This document shows, piece by piece, positions 17,609 through 24,521 of a stretch of DNA of 64,000 nucleotides. Below the pieces are notes generated by a model. The model saw nothing but the letters and a program-made list of their open reading frames with translations, did no database searches and was not told where the DNA came from. This DNA comes from Polyangium sp. 15x6 (lineage in GTDB: Bacteria; Myxococcota_A; Polyangia; Polyangiales; Polyangiaceae): positions 1 through 64,000 of the forward strand of contig NZ_JASBQE010000012.1 of NCBI RefSeq assembly GCF_029960785.1, read 5' to 3'. Positions within the stretch are counted from its first letter, which is position 1. Every line of letters begins with the position of its first letter. Both the position numbers and the translations under genes were made by a program.

Positions 17609-18126
17609 TCCTTTCGCGAGCGTCGGGAGGCTGGCTCGCCTTCGAAAAACATGGGCGGGGGACCGTCGGGCGCGCCCATGGCCGCGGCCACCCGTCCGAG
17701 GCCCCGCGTCAGGGCCGCGCGCTCGTCCTCGGGCATCTCGGTGATCGCCGCGATGAGCTTGCGCTGGATCGGCGCCGGGGCCTCGTTCAGGAGGGCGCTG
17801 CCGGCGGGGGTGATGGCGATCTCGGCGCGGCGCGCGTCGTTCGGGGAGGCGCGGCGGACGGCGAGGCCGCGCTCGACGAGGCGCCCGACCACGACGGAGA
17901 CGGAGCTCGGGTCCGTGGCGGTGCGGGCCGCGAGCTCGGCGATGGAAAAATTCTTGCCCGTCGCGAGCTCGCCGAGGACGAAGAGCTGCGCGCCGCTCAC
18001 CCCGTGCGCCTTCTCGACGGCCGTGGACGAGAGCCGGAGCGCCCGCACCACGTGCCGGAGGGCGTCGAGCGCCGCGGTCACCTCGGCGTCGCGGGTGGAC
18101 TCCGGTTCCGATTCATGGGATCCCAT
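17605..18126 (-). CDS. MarR-family transcriptional regulator
   Basis: 173 residues with the winged helix-turn-helix (about 60-120): FSIAELAARTATDPSSVSVVVGRLVERGLAVRRASPNDARRAEI includes the recognition helix and the wing DxR motif (NDARR). Flanking helices would give the dimer. Its gene is upstream of and overlaps the DUF2156 gene, so it probably regulates that unit, possibly autogenously. The C-terminal extension of about 30 residues is Pro/Arg-rich. The promoter region runs into the 43-bp repeat array. Confidence 0.88.
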   Translation of the reverse strand: MGSHESEPESTRDAEVTAALDALRHVVRALRLSSTAVEKAHGVSGAQLFVLGELATGKNFSIAELAARTATDPSSVSVVVGRLVERGLAVRRASPNDARRAEIAITPAGSALLNEAPAPIQRKLIAAITEMPEDERAALTRGLGRVAAAMGAPDGPPPMFFEGEPASRRSRKE

Positions 18127-18227
18127 GCTTTGCCAACAGGGTAGAGCCGGACGGGCGCGCGGGCAACGCCCCCCGCGAAGCGCGTTTCAGATGAGCTCCA
18201 TGGCGCTCCCGTCGTCGTCCGGCGGCG

Positions 18228-18518
18228 CAAACCGGCCTCCGAGCGTCCGAAACGGTGCGTGCAAGCGTTGCAAACGCCTTTCCGAGCGTCCCCAACGGTG
18301 CATGCAAGCGTTGCAAACGCCTCTACGAGCGTTCCAAACGGTGCATGCAAGCGTTGCAAACGCCTCTACGAGCGTTCCAAACGCCGCTTGCAAGCGTTGC
18401 AAGCGCCTCTACGAGCGTCCCAAACGCCGCTTGCAAGCGTTGCAAGCGCCTCTCGGAGCATCCCAAACGCCGCTTGCAAGCGTTGCAAGCGCCTCTCGGA
18501 GCATCCCGAACGCTCTTT
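18228..18518. repeat. Tandem array, 43-bp period, six full units
   Basis: The core GCAAGCGTTGCAA recurs at 18261, 18304, 18347, 18390, 18433 and 18476, exactly 43 bp each time, with a partial unit on the left from about 18228. Units differ by a few substitutions (GGTGCATGCAAG in the left units, CCGCTTGCAAG in the right). Each holds two TTGCAA-like palindromes 3 bp apart. Because 43 is not a multiple of three, the array opens in several frames and creates false ORFs. There are no spacers, so it is not CRISPR. It lies between the divergent MarR and HAD genes. Confidence 0.92.
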
Positions 18519-18585
18519 GCCCCCATCGCAGGCCTCTTCGCCGCCTCCCCTTCCCCACCCCATCGCCCGCTGCCATCCTCCCGCC

Positions 18586-19188
18586 GTGTCCCCGAGGCCG
18601 CAGCTCCTCTTCTTCGACGTCATGGACACCCTCGTCCGCGACCCCTTCCACGACGTCATGCCCTCCTTCCTCGGGATGACCCTGCCCGAGCTGCTCCAGC
18701 ACAAGCACCCCACAGCCTGGATCGACTTCGAACTCGGCCGCATCGACGAGCGCACCTTCCTCGCGACGTTCCTGCCCGGTCGCCCGTTCGACGCCGAAGG
18801 CTTCTGCAACGTCGTCCGCGAGAGCTACACCCTGCTCCCCGGCATCCAAGAGCTCCTCGAAGACCTGCGCCAAACCGCACCCGACGTGCAGCTCTACGCC
18901 CTCTCGAACTACCCACCCTGGTACCGCTGGATCGCCGAGCGCTGCAACCTCGACAAGCTCCTCGACGGCGCCTTCGTCTCGTACGAGACCGGCGCACGCA
19001 AGCCCGATCCCAAAGCCTACCTCGTCCCCTGCCAGAGGCTCGGCAAGCACCCCGAGCAGGCGCTCTTCGTGGACGATCGCAACAAGAACTGCGAAGCCGC
19101 CCGCGCCATCGGCATGCAGGCGATCGTGTTCGACAGCGCCGCGAAGCTGCGCGAGGAACTCGCGCAGCGCGGGCTCGTGAGGGCGTAG
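18586..19188 (+). CDS. HAD-superfamily hydrolase
   Basis: 200 residues from a GTG at 18586. Motif I is FFDVMDTLV (nucleophile and acid Asp), motif II is ALSNYPPWY, motif III/Lys is ARKPDPKAY, and motif IV is FVDDRNKNCEAA. A cap region follows motif I (MTLPELLQ...LATFLP). This is a small phosphatase or dehalogenase-type HAD enzyme of unknown substrate. In-frame upstream codons come from the 43-bp repeats and are not coding; no better start is available, although no clear ribosome-binding site precedes the GTG. Confidence 0.85.
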   Translation: MSPRPQLLFFDVMDTLVRDPFHDVMPSFLGMTLPELLQHKHPTAWIDFELGRIDERTFLATFLPGRPFDAEGFCNVVRESYTLLPGIQELLEDLRQTAPDVQLYALSNYPPWYRWIAERCNLDKLLDGAFVSYETGARKPDPKAYLVPCQRLGKHPEQALFVDDRNKNCEAARAIGMQAIVFDSAAKLREELAQRGLVRA

Positions 19189-19195
19189 CGCCGCG

Positions 19196-19386
19196 CCGGG
19201 GTTTCACCCCGGACCCCGACCAGGGGTTGTCCACCCCTGGACCCGGACCAGCGCAAGCGCTGGACTCGGGGTCGATGAACTGCGCGATGCGCAGTTCATC
19301 GAACGGGTCAGGTCAAGACCAGCGACGACCTTGCCAGTCCAAACCGCAGCCCTGACGTGTCCGCTCGCCGGTACGGCAGCGCTGCC
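19196..19386 (-). repeat. Multi-hairpin dispersed element, copy 2 (minus orientation)
   Basis: Same order as copy 1 when read on the minus strand. GGCAGCGCTGCC is at 19375-19386, followed by a linker with TGGCAAGGTCGTCGCTGGTC. Hairpin 1 is 19273-19301 (13-bp stem, ATC loop). Hairpin 2 is 19248-19263 (CCAGCG-CTTG-CGCTGG). Hairpin 3 is 19220-19240 with an 8-bp stem closed by T-A and loop GGACA. Hairpin 4 is 19196-19212 (CCGGGG/CCCCGG). It begins 8 bp after the HAD stop. Confidence 0.82.
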
Positions 19387-19534
19387 GTCTCGATGGGCGA
19401 GGCCTTCGTGGTCTTGCCGCGGGCCGTCCGAGAAACCGCGCATCGCGCGGTTTCTCGGCCTTCGGTCCAGGCCGTGCCTGGTCCGGGGTGCAGGGGGCGG
19501 ACAGCCCCCGCTGGGGTGCGGGGCAAAGCCCCGC
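19375..19534 (+). repeat. Multi-hairpin dispersed element, copy 3 (head-to-head with copy 2)
   Basis: It shares the perfect palindrome GGCAGCGCTGCC (19375-19386) with copy 2 and runs in the opposite direction. Hairpin 1 is 19428-19458, with a 14-bp stem unrelated in sequence to copies 1 and 2 but with the same ATC loop. Hairpin 2 is 19467-19481 (CCAGGC-CGT-GCCTGG). Hairpin 3 is 19493-19509 (GGGGGC-GGACA-GCCCCC). Hairpin 4 is 19518-19534 (GCGGGGC-AAA-GCCCCGC). Confidence 0.82.
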
Positions 19535-19620
19535 TCTCCGCGCCGCCTCGTGGAATCTTGCCGGTGTTCTGCCCCTGCTTCTATGCTGGCGCTGTTCTGG
19601 TGGGTTTTGCGCGGAGAGCC

Positions 19621-20172
19621 ATGTACGCGTCGTTGGTCGAGCATGTTGGGACGGGGAAGATGATTCGGCTCGAGCGACGGTTGTCGGGCGAGCCGTCGTT
19701 GCATGGGTACCTCCTCGGCCTTGGGCCTGAGCTTGGGCTCATCCACTGCTTCGATGACTTCGAGCCCGACGGGTACACCCTCTTCCGCTTGGAAGACGTG
19801 CTTGCCCATGAGCGGGGCGCCCATGAGGAGCACTGGGATCGCATGCTCGTCGGCGAGGGGCTGCTTGGTGGGCTGCGCTTGCCGTTCGAGGTCGACCTTC
19901 GAGGGTTTCCTGCTGCGCTGCGCTCCATCCAGTCGCAGCATGCCGACGTCATCATCGAGTGTGAGGACGAGGGCGATGACGACGGGGACTTTTACCTCGG
20001 CCGGCTGCTCGAGATCGGCGAGGAGACGATCATCCTCCACTACGTGGATGCGCTCGGGCGATGGGATGAGTCGCCGACGTTGATCCCCGTCGAGCGGATC
20101 ACGAAGGTCCAGTTCGACACGCCTTACCTGCGGCGCTTCATGCGGTACACGGCCCCGTTCCCGACGCACTGA
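19621..20172 (+). CDS. Hypothetical protein
   Basis: 183 residues from the ATG at 19621, which has GGAGA upstream; longer frames read back into the hairpin element and are not coding. I do not recognise the family. Sequence blocks such as LHGYLLGLGPELGLIHCFDD, DGYTLFRLEDV and GRLLEIGEETIILHYVDALG suggest a small, mainly beta, cytosolic protein, perhaps with Sm-like barrels, acidic in the middle (ECEDEGDDDGD). There is no signal peptide or membrane segment. Its last 35 bp overlap the convergent GT5 gene, so the two 3' ends constrain each other. Confidence 0.7.
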   Translation: MYASLVEHVGTGKMIRLERRLSGEPSLHGYLLGLGPELGLIHCFDDFEPDGYTLFRLEDVLAHERGAHEEHWDRMLVGEGLLGGLRLPFEVDLRGFPAALRSIQSQHADVIIECEDEGDDDGDFYLGRLLEIGEETIILHYVDALGRWDESPTLIPVERITKVQFDTPYLRRFMRYTAPFPTH

Positions 20173-21514
20173 GTCGACCGTAGAGATGCGCGTACAGGCT
20201 CGCTGGGCGCTCCCAACCTGGTGAGACCTCGAGCACGCGCCTCCGCAACGACGCACCTTCGGGACTGCCGAGGTGCGCGAGGGCGCGGTGGACGGCGAGC
20301 ACGAGCGCTTCGGGCGTCGGCGCGTCGAAGAGGACGGCTGTGCCGTGGCCGGGATGCTCGCCTTCGTCGACGAGGGTGTCTGCGAGGCCGCCGGTGCGCC
20401 GCGCGACGGGGATGGCGCCGTAGCGCTGGGCTTCGAGCTGCACGACGCCGCAGGGCTCGAAGCGGGAGGGCATGATCAGGACGTCCGCGGCCGCGAGGAG
20501 ACGGCGCGCGATCGTGTCGGGGATCGGGCCGAGGAAACGCGCGTGCGTCGGGTGCGCGGCGGCCGCGGACGCAAGGGCGTGTTCGAGTCGTTCGTCGCCG
20601 GCGCCGGCTGCGACGACGGTCGCGCCGGCGCCGCAGAGCGCGGGGATTGCAGCGGCCACGAGGTCTGCGCCTTTCTGCGGCACGACGCGGCCGAGCGAGA
20701 CGACGAGCGGGCGGGAGGCGTCCGGATCGAGGCCGACCTCCGCGAGAAACGCGCGCTTGCAGAGGGCCTTGCCGGCGAGATCGTCGGGGCCGAACGGCGC
20801 GGCGAGGGCCTTGTCCCGCGCGGGATCCCAGGCCTCGACGTCGATGCCGTTGACGATGCCGAGCACGCCGCCGCCCTGCGGGACGCGCGCGCGAAGCACA
20901 CCGTCGAGCAGCTCGCCGTAGGCGGGATCGAGGATCTCGCGCGCGTACGTGGGCGACACCGTGGTGACGGCGTCGGCGGCGAGGATGCCGGCTTTGAGCA
21001 GGTTCACACGGCCGTGGAACTCGAGCGCGCCCGGGTGGAAGTGCGAGCGGCCGAGGCCGAGGAGCGCGAGCGTCTCCGGCGGGAAGATGCCCTGGAACGC
21101 GAGGTTGTGGATCGTGAGCACGGTGCGCGGCCGAGGGCCGGAGGCCGCGCGGAGGAGGTACGGGACGGCCGCGCCGGGCCAGTCGTGCGCGTGGACGACG
21201 TCGAAGCCTGCGGCCATGGCAGCGGCGGCGCGCGCGAAGAGGGCGAAGCGGCGCGCGTTCTCGTGCTCGCCGTCGGCTTCATGGCCATAGACGCCGAGGT
21301 GCGCGGGGACGTCGGGGATCGTGATGACGCGCGCGCGTACACCGGGCGCGATCGGGATCTCCGGATCGAGCGGCACGCCCGGAGGCGCGGGGATCACGAC
21401 GGTGACGTCGTGCCCGAGGCACGCGAGGGCGCGGGCGAGCCCGGCGACGCCGTCCGCGATGCCGCCGAAGCGGACGACGGGCGCGAGCTCGGCCGCGACG
21501 TGGAGGAGCCTCAC
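20138..21514 (-). CDS. glgA: Glycogen/starch synthase-like glycosyltransferase (GT5)
   Basis: 458 residues with GT5 organisation. The N-terminal synthase domain has HVAAELAPVVRFGGIADGVAGL, DVVHAHDWPGAA and TIHNLAFQGIFP; the C-terminal GT1-type domain has SLGRVVPQKGADL and PSRFEPCGVVQLEAQRYGAIPVARRTGGLADTL. It would add glucose from ADP-glucose to a glucan. The signature KxGG near the N-terminus reads RFGG here, with Arg15 in place of the Lys that contacts the nucleotide sugar; the C-terminal TGGL motif is intact. No glgB/glgC neighbours are seen. The gene is at the end of a long co-directional run, 7 bp after the Cys-rich protein gene. Confidence 0.88.
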   Translation of the reverse strand: MRLLHVAAELAPVVRFGGIADGVAGLARALACLGHDVTVVIPAPPGVPLDPEIPIAPGVRARVITIPDVPAHLGVYGHEADGEHENARRFALFARAAAAMAAGFDVVHAHDWPGAAVPYLLRAASGPRPRTVLTIHNLAFQGIFPPETLALLGLGRSHFHPGALEFHGRVNLLKAGILAADAVTTVSPTYAREILDPAYGELLDGVLRARVPQGGGVLGIVNGIDVEAWDPARDKALAAPFGPDDLAGKALCKRAFLAEVGLDPDASRPLVVSLGRVVPQKGADLVAAAIPALCGAGATVVAAGAGDERLEHALASAAAAHPTHARFLGPIPDTIARRLLAAADVLIMPSRFEPCGVVQLEAQRYGAIPVARRTGGLADTLVDEGEHPGHGTAVLFDAPTPEALVLAVHRALAHLGSPEGASLRRRVLEVSPGWERPASLYAHLYGRLSASGTGPCTA

Positions 21515-21521
21515 GGGCGTT

Positions 21522-22985
21522 TCACGGCGGGCACTTGCCGCCGCAGTCCGCGGGGCACGTGCACTGGTTCTCGCTGTTCTTCGTGCAGGTGCCGTCGCCG
21601 CACGTGCCGGCGCACGCGCCGCAGTCCGCGAGGCAGCTCAGGCAGGTCTCGAACGCCTGGCAGGTGCCGTCGCCGCAGGTGCCGGGGCAGTCGGCCAGAC
21701 AGGTGACGGCCTCGCTGCAGTGACAGACGCCGTCGCCGCACTTGGGCCCGCAGTCCGAGACGCAGCTCGTGCACGTCTCGCCGCTCTCGCAGGTGCCGTT
21801 GCCGCAGCACGCGCCGGTGCAGTCTTCCGGGCAGGTCAGGCACGTCTCGCCGAAGTCGCACTTGTCGTTGCCGCAGCACGCGCCGCAGTCGGCCGCGCAG
21901 GTCGAGCAGTTCTCCGTGCCGCCGCAGGACTTGTTGCCGCAGACCTCGCCGCAGTCCTTGGGGCAGTTGGCCTTCGTCTCGCCGGCGCCGCAGGTGCCGT
22001 TGCCGCAACCGCCGGGGCAGTCGGTCGGGCACTTGTCGTGGTTCTCGTAGTTCTGGCAGACGCCGTCGCCGCAGTCGGGGCACGCGCCGCAGTCCTCGAC
22101 GCACGCGCCGCAGAGGATCTCAGCCGCCTCGCAGACGTCGTTGCCGCAGCAGTCGCAGTCGTCGTAGCAGGTCGAGCACTTCTCGCCGAAGTTGCAGACG
22201 CCGTCGCCGCAGCACTCGCCGCAGTCCTGCGAGCAGTTCGAGCAGTTCTCGCCGAAGCTCGTGTCGCACGTGTCGTTCGGGCAGCAGTCGCCGCAGTCCG
22301 CCGCGCAGTTCGAGCAGTTCTCGCCGAAGCCCGTGTCGCACATGCCGTTGCCGCAGCACTCGCCGCAATCACCCGGGCAGTTCGCGCACGTCTCGGTGCC
22401 CTCGCAGATCATGTCGCCGCAGTTGCACGGGCAATCGACGAGGCACGAGCCGCACGACTCGCCGGGCACGCACGCGCCGTCCCCGCAGTTCGGCCGCGGG
22501 GCGCAGGAAGGCTTGCCGCTGCCCGGAGGATTCTCCTCGCAGACGTACCCCGTCGGGCAAGGATGCTCGAGGCAAACACACGGCAAGCTGAGCGGGATCA
22601 CGCCCGTCGTGCCCGCGGGGAACTCGGTGAAGAGCGTCTCCGTGACGGTGAAACCGTCGTCCCGCGCGAGGTCGAACGCGGCCGAGGCGCGGTGCTTCGT
22701 GCCCTCGGGATCCGAGAGCGAGATGCGGCGCGCGAGGGGGAGCTCCGCCGCGCTCGCGACGAGGATGATCTCGCTGGCGTCGACGCGCTCGCCGGTCTCG
22801 ACCTTCATCGTGATGGATCGAAGGCGCGCCGCGCATTCGGTGCCGACGCCCATGACGAGCGTGACGTCGGTGGTCGTCACGGGCTCGACGTCGCTGCCGC
22901 AATGCGAGCCGAACACGACGAGGAGGAGAGCGAAGGCCGCGGCGAGGACGCCGCGGAGCGCGAGAGGAGCGGGCGGCCGGGACAT
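21522..22985 (-). CDS. Secreted protein with 14 tandem Cys-rich repeats
   Basis: 487 residues. The N-terminal hydrophobic stretch LRGVLAAAFALLLVVFGSHC is a signal; the Cys fits a lipobox poorly because His precedes it. Residues 35-150 form a non-repeated domain. From about residue 165 to the end there are 14 repeats of roughly 20-23 residues with consensus CG(D/N)GxCxxGExCxxCxxDCG, carrying about six Cys each. These probably form disulfide-stabilised modules outside the cell or at its surface. Similar Cys repeats occur in myxobacterial surface proteins; their function is unknown to me. It lies between a lipoprotein gene (46 bp upstream) and the GT5 gene. Confidence 0.82.
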   Translation of the reverse strand: MSRPPAPLALRGVLAAAFALLLVVFGSHCGSDVEPVTTTDVTLVMGVGTECAARLRSITMKVETGERVDASEIILVASAAELPLARRISLSDPEGTKHRASAAFDLARDDGFTVTETLFTEFPAGTTGVIPLSLPCVCLEHPCPTGYVCEENPPGSGKPSCAPRPNCGDGACVPGESCGSCLVDCPCNCGDMICEGTETCANCPGDCGECCGNGMCDTGFGENCSNCAADCGDCCPNDTCDTSFGENCSNCSQDCGECCGDGVCNFGEKCSTCYDDCDCCGNDVCEAAEILCGACVEDCGACPDCGDGVCQNYENHDKCPTDCPGGCGNGTCGAGETKANCPKDCGEVCGNKSCGGTENCSTCAADCGACCGNDKCDFGETCLTCPEDCTGACCGNGTCESGETCTSCVSDCGPKCGDGVCHCSEAVTCLADCPGTCGDGTCQAFETCLSCLADCGACAGTCGDGTCTKNSENQCTCPADCGGKCPP

Positions 22986-23031
22986 GCCTCATGGTCGCGC
23001 CGATCGCGGCGCGCGCGCAATCCGAACGGGC

Positions 23032-23736
23032 TCAGCTCCCGAGCGCGCAAGCCGAGGAGAGCTTCGCGCCGCAGCACGTCGAAGGCGCGCACGTCGCGCC
23101 CGTGGTCGTGAGGCCCACGCCGCACGAGAAGCCAGGCGCGCATCCACACGAGGACGGACCGGCGTCGACGTCACCGGCGTCGCTCTCGCCCGCGTCGTCG
23201 AGGCTCGCGTCCCCGGCGTCGTCGCCGGGTCCCGCGTCGGCGTCGTCGCATCCGCACACGGAGCCGACCTGGAAGACGAGCTTGCGCGTCGCTCCTTCGC
23301 AGAAGTCGACGTCGATGGTCTGCACGTCGCCGAGGGTGGGCGGGAGCGGCTCCGGGCAAGCGAACTCCTTGCCCGGCCCCGCGTTCTCCTGGCCCTTCAA
23401 GGTCGCGAACGAGAGGACCTCGATGTTGATGCGATCCGTCGCAGGTTTGCCCGCGTCGCGCTTGAGGACGAAGCTCGCCGGGCTGTCGCCCGCGAGGTTC
23501 ACGCAGAGCGCGGCGATCTCGGTCGAGTCTTTCGTGACCACGACGCGCGCGGCGCCGGGCTTGGCAGGCGACTCGACGGGGACGAGCTCGACGAGCAGGT
23601 AGCTCGGATCTCCAGCGACGTCCGATCCACACGCCGAGACGAGCGCACCGGCTGTCAGGGCGAGGAGCGAGCCGACCACGAGCGCGAGGGCCGCGCGCCG
23701 GCGAGGACGGGGCGTTTCGCGAGCGGCGCGCTGCAT
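23032..23736 (-). CDS. Putative lipoprotein, Cys-containing tail
   Basis: 234 residues. The N-terminus is Arg-rich and followed by a hydrophobic core ending LVSAC, a good lipobox. The body holds a beta-rich stretch (PSYLLVELVPVES; NIEVLSFATLKGQ), then an Asp/Ala-rich low-complexity linker (about 165-195) and a short Cys-rich tail (CGCAPGFSCG, CCGAKLSSACAL). The function is not recognised. Its ATG overlaps the TPR-PEGA gene stop by one base (TGATG), so it is co-translated with that gene and belongs to the kinase operon. Confidence 0.78.
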   Translation of the reverse strand: MQRAARETPRPRRRAALALVVGSLLALTAGALVSACGSDVAGDPSYLLVELVPVESPAKPGAARVVVTKDSTEIAALCVNLAGDSPASFVLKRDAGKPATDRINIEVLSFATLKGQENAGPGKEFACPEPLPPTLGDVQTIDVDFCEGATRKLVFQVGSVCGCDDADAGPGDDAGDASLDDAGESDAGDVDAGPSSCGCAPGFSCGVGLTTTGATCAPSTCCGAKLSSACALGS

Positions 23737-24521
23737 CAGAACCTCACGACCGCGGGGAAGACGCGATCGACGGTGCTCGTCGGAGGACCGGCCACCGCCG
23801 TCGCGTCGGGGCGCGTGACGACGACGATCACGGTCACCGCGGCGGCGGCGCCCACGACGCCGCCCACCGTGCCCCAGAACCAGCCGCGCTTGTAGAAGGG
23901 CGGATCCGGGGGCTTGGGCGGCTCCACGGCCGCCGTGCGCGGCGCGGTGAGCAGGAGGGTCGTGTCGCCCTGCGAGAGCGTCTTCGTGACCGTGGTCGTG
24001 TCGTGGCCCTTGGAGCTGATCACGAACACGTGCTTGCCGGGATCGAGCTCGGCGCGGCCGTCGGAGGAGAGCTTCAAGGGCACGCCGTCGACGGTGACCT
24101 CCGCGTCAGTCGGGCTCTTCTGGAGCTCGATGCGGACGATCTTGCCGGTGACGTCCTCGCGGAGCTTGTCGATCTCGGTCTTCAGCGCGGGCTTGATGGG
24201 TGTCTTGCGCGCCTCGGCGTCGGCGACCGCGCCGTCGAGGGTGTCACGGGCCTCGACGTAGCGGCCGAGGGCGCGGAGCGAGGCGGCGATGTTGAAGCGG
24301 ACGTTCGTCGAAGGGCTGATGTCGTCGGACTTGCGGAAGGCCTCGAGGGCCTCGGACCATTTGCCCTCGTCGCTGAGCGCGAGGCCCTGGTCGAAGAGGG
24401 CGCGCGCCTCGCGCTGCTCGGGCGTGGGTTTGGCGGGGCCCGCGCCGAGCGCGGCGGGCGCGACGAGCAAGCAAGCGACGACGGGGGCGATGGAGAGCCA
24501 TCGCAGCGGCGAACGACGCAT
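23736..24521 (-). CDS. TPR and PEGA domain protein with C-terminal membrane segment
   Basis: 261 residues. The signal-like N-terminus is LSIAPVVACLLVAPAALGA. One or two TPR-like units cover about 30-100 (ARALFDQGLALSDEGKWSEALEAFRKS). A PEGA domain covers about 120-185 (GKIVRIELQKSPTDAEVTVDG; GKHVFVISSKGH), and a membrane segment GTVGGVVGAAAAVTVIVVVT lies near the C-terminus. PEGA proteins commonly sit at the bacterial surface or bind glycan. It is coupled by TGATG to the Ser/Thr kinase gene upstream, a frequent myxobacterial pairing, suggesting an envelope signalling role. The start at 24521 follows from that overlap. Confidence 0.84.
   Translation of the reverse strand: MRRSPLRWLSIAPVVACLLVAPAALGAGPAKPTPEQREARALFDQGLALSDEGKWSEALEAFRKSDDISPSTNVRFNIAASLRALGRYVEARDTLDGAVADAEARKTPIKPALKTEIDKLREDVTGKIVRIELQKSPTDAEVTVDGVPLKLSSDGRAELDPGKHVFVISSKGHDTTTVTKTLSQGDTTLLLTAPRTAAVEPPKPPDPPFYKRGWFWGTVGGVVGAAAAVTVIVVVTRPDATAVAGPPTSTVDRVFPAVVRF

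Noticed and set aside
18228-18518. CRISPR array
   Set aside because: Units are contiguous with no unique spacers, and no cas genes are nearby.
18255-19355. Long plus-strand frame through the 43-bp array and the HAD gene
   Set aside because: Openness comes from the repeat in a shifted frame; the translation is repetitive and the HAD motifs lie in another frame.
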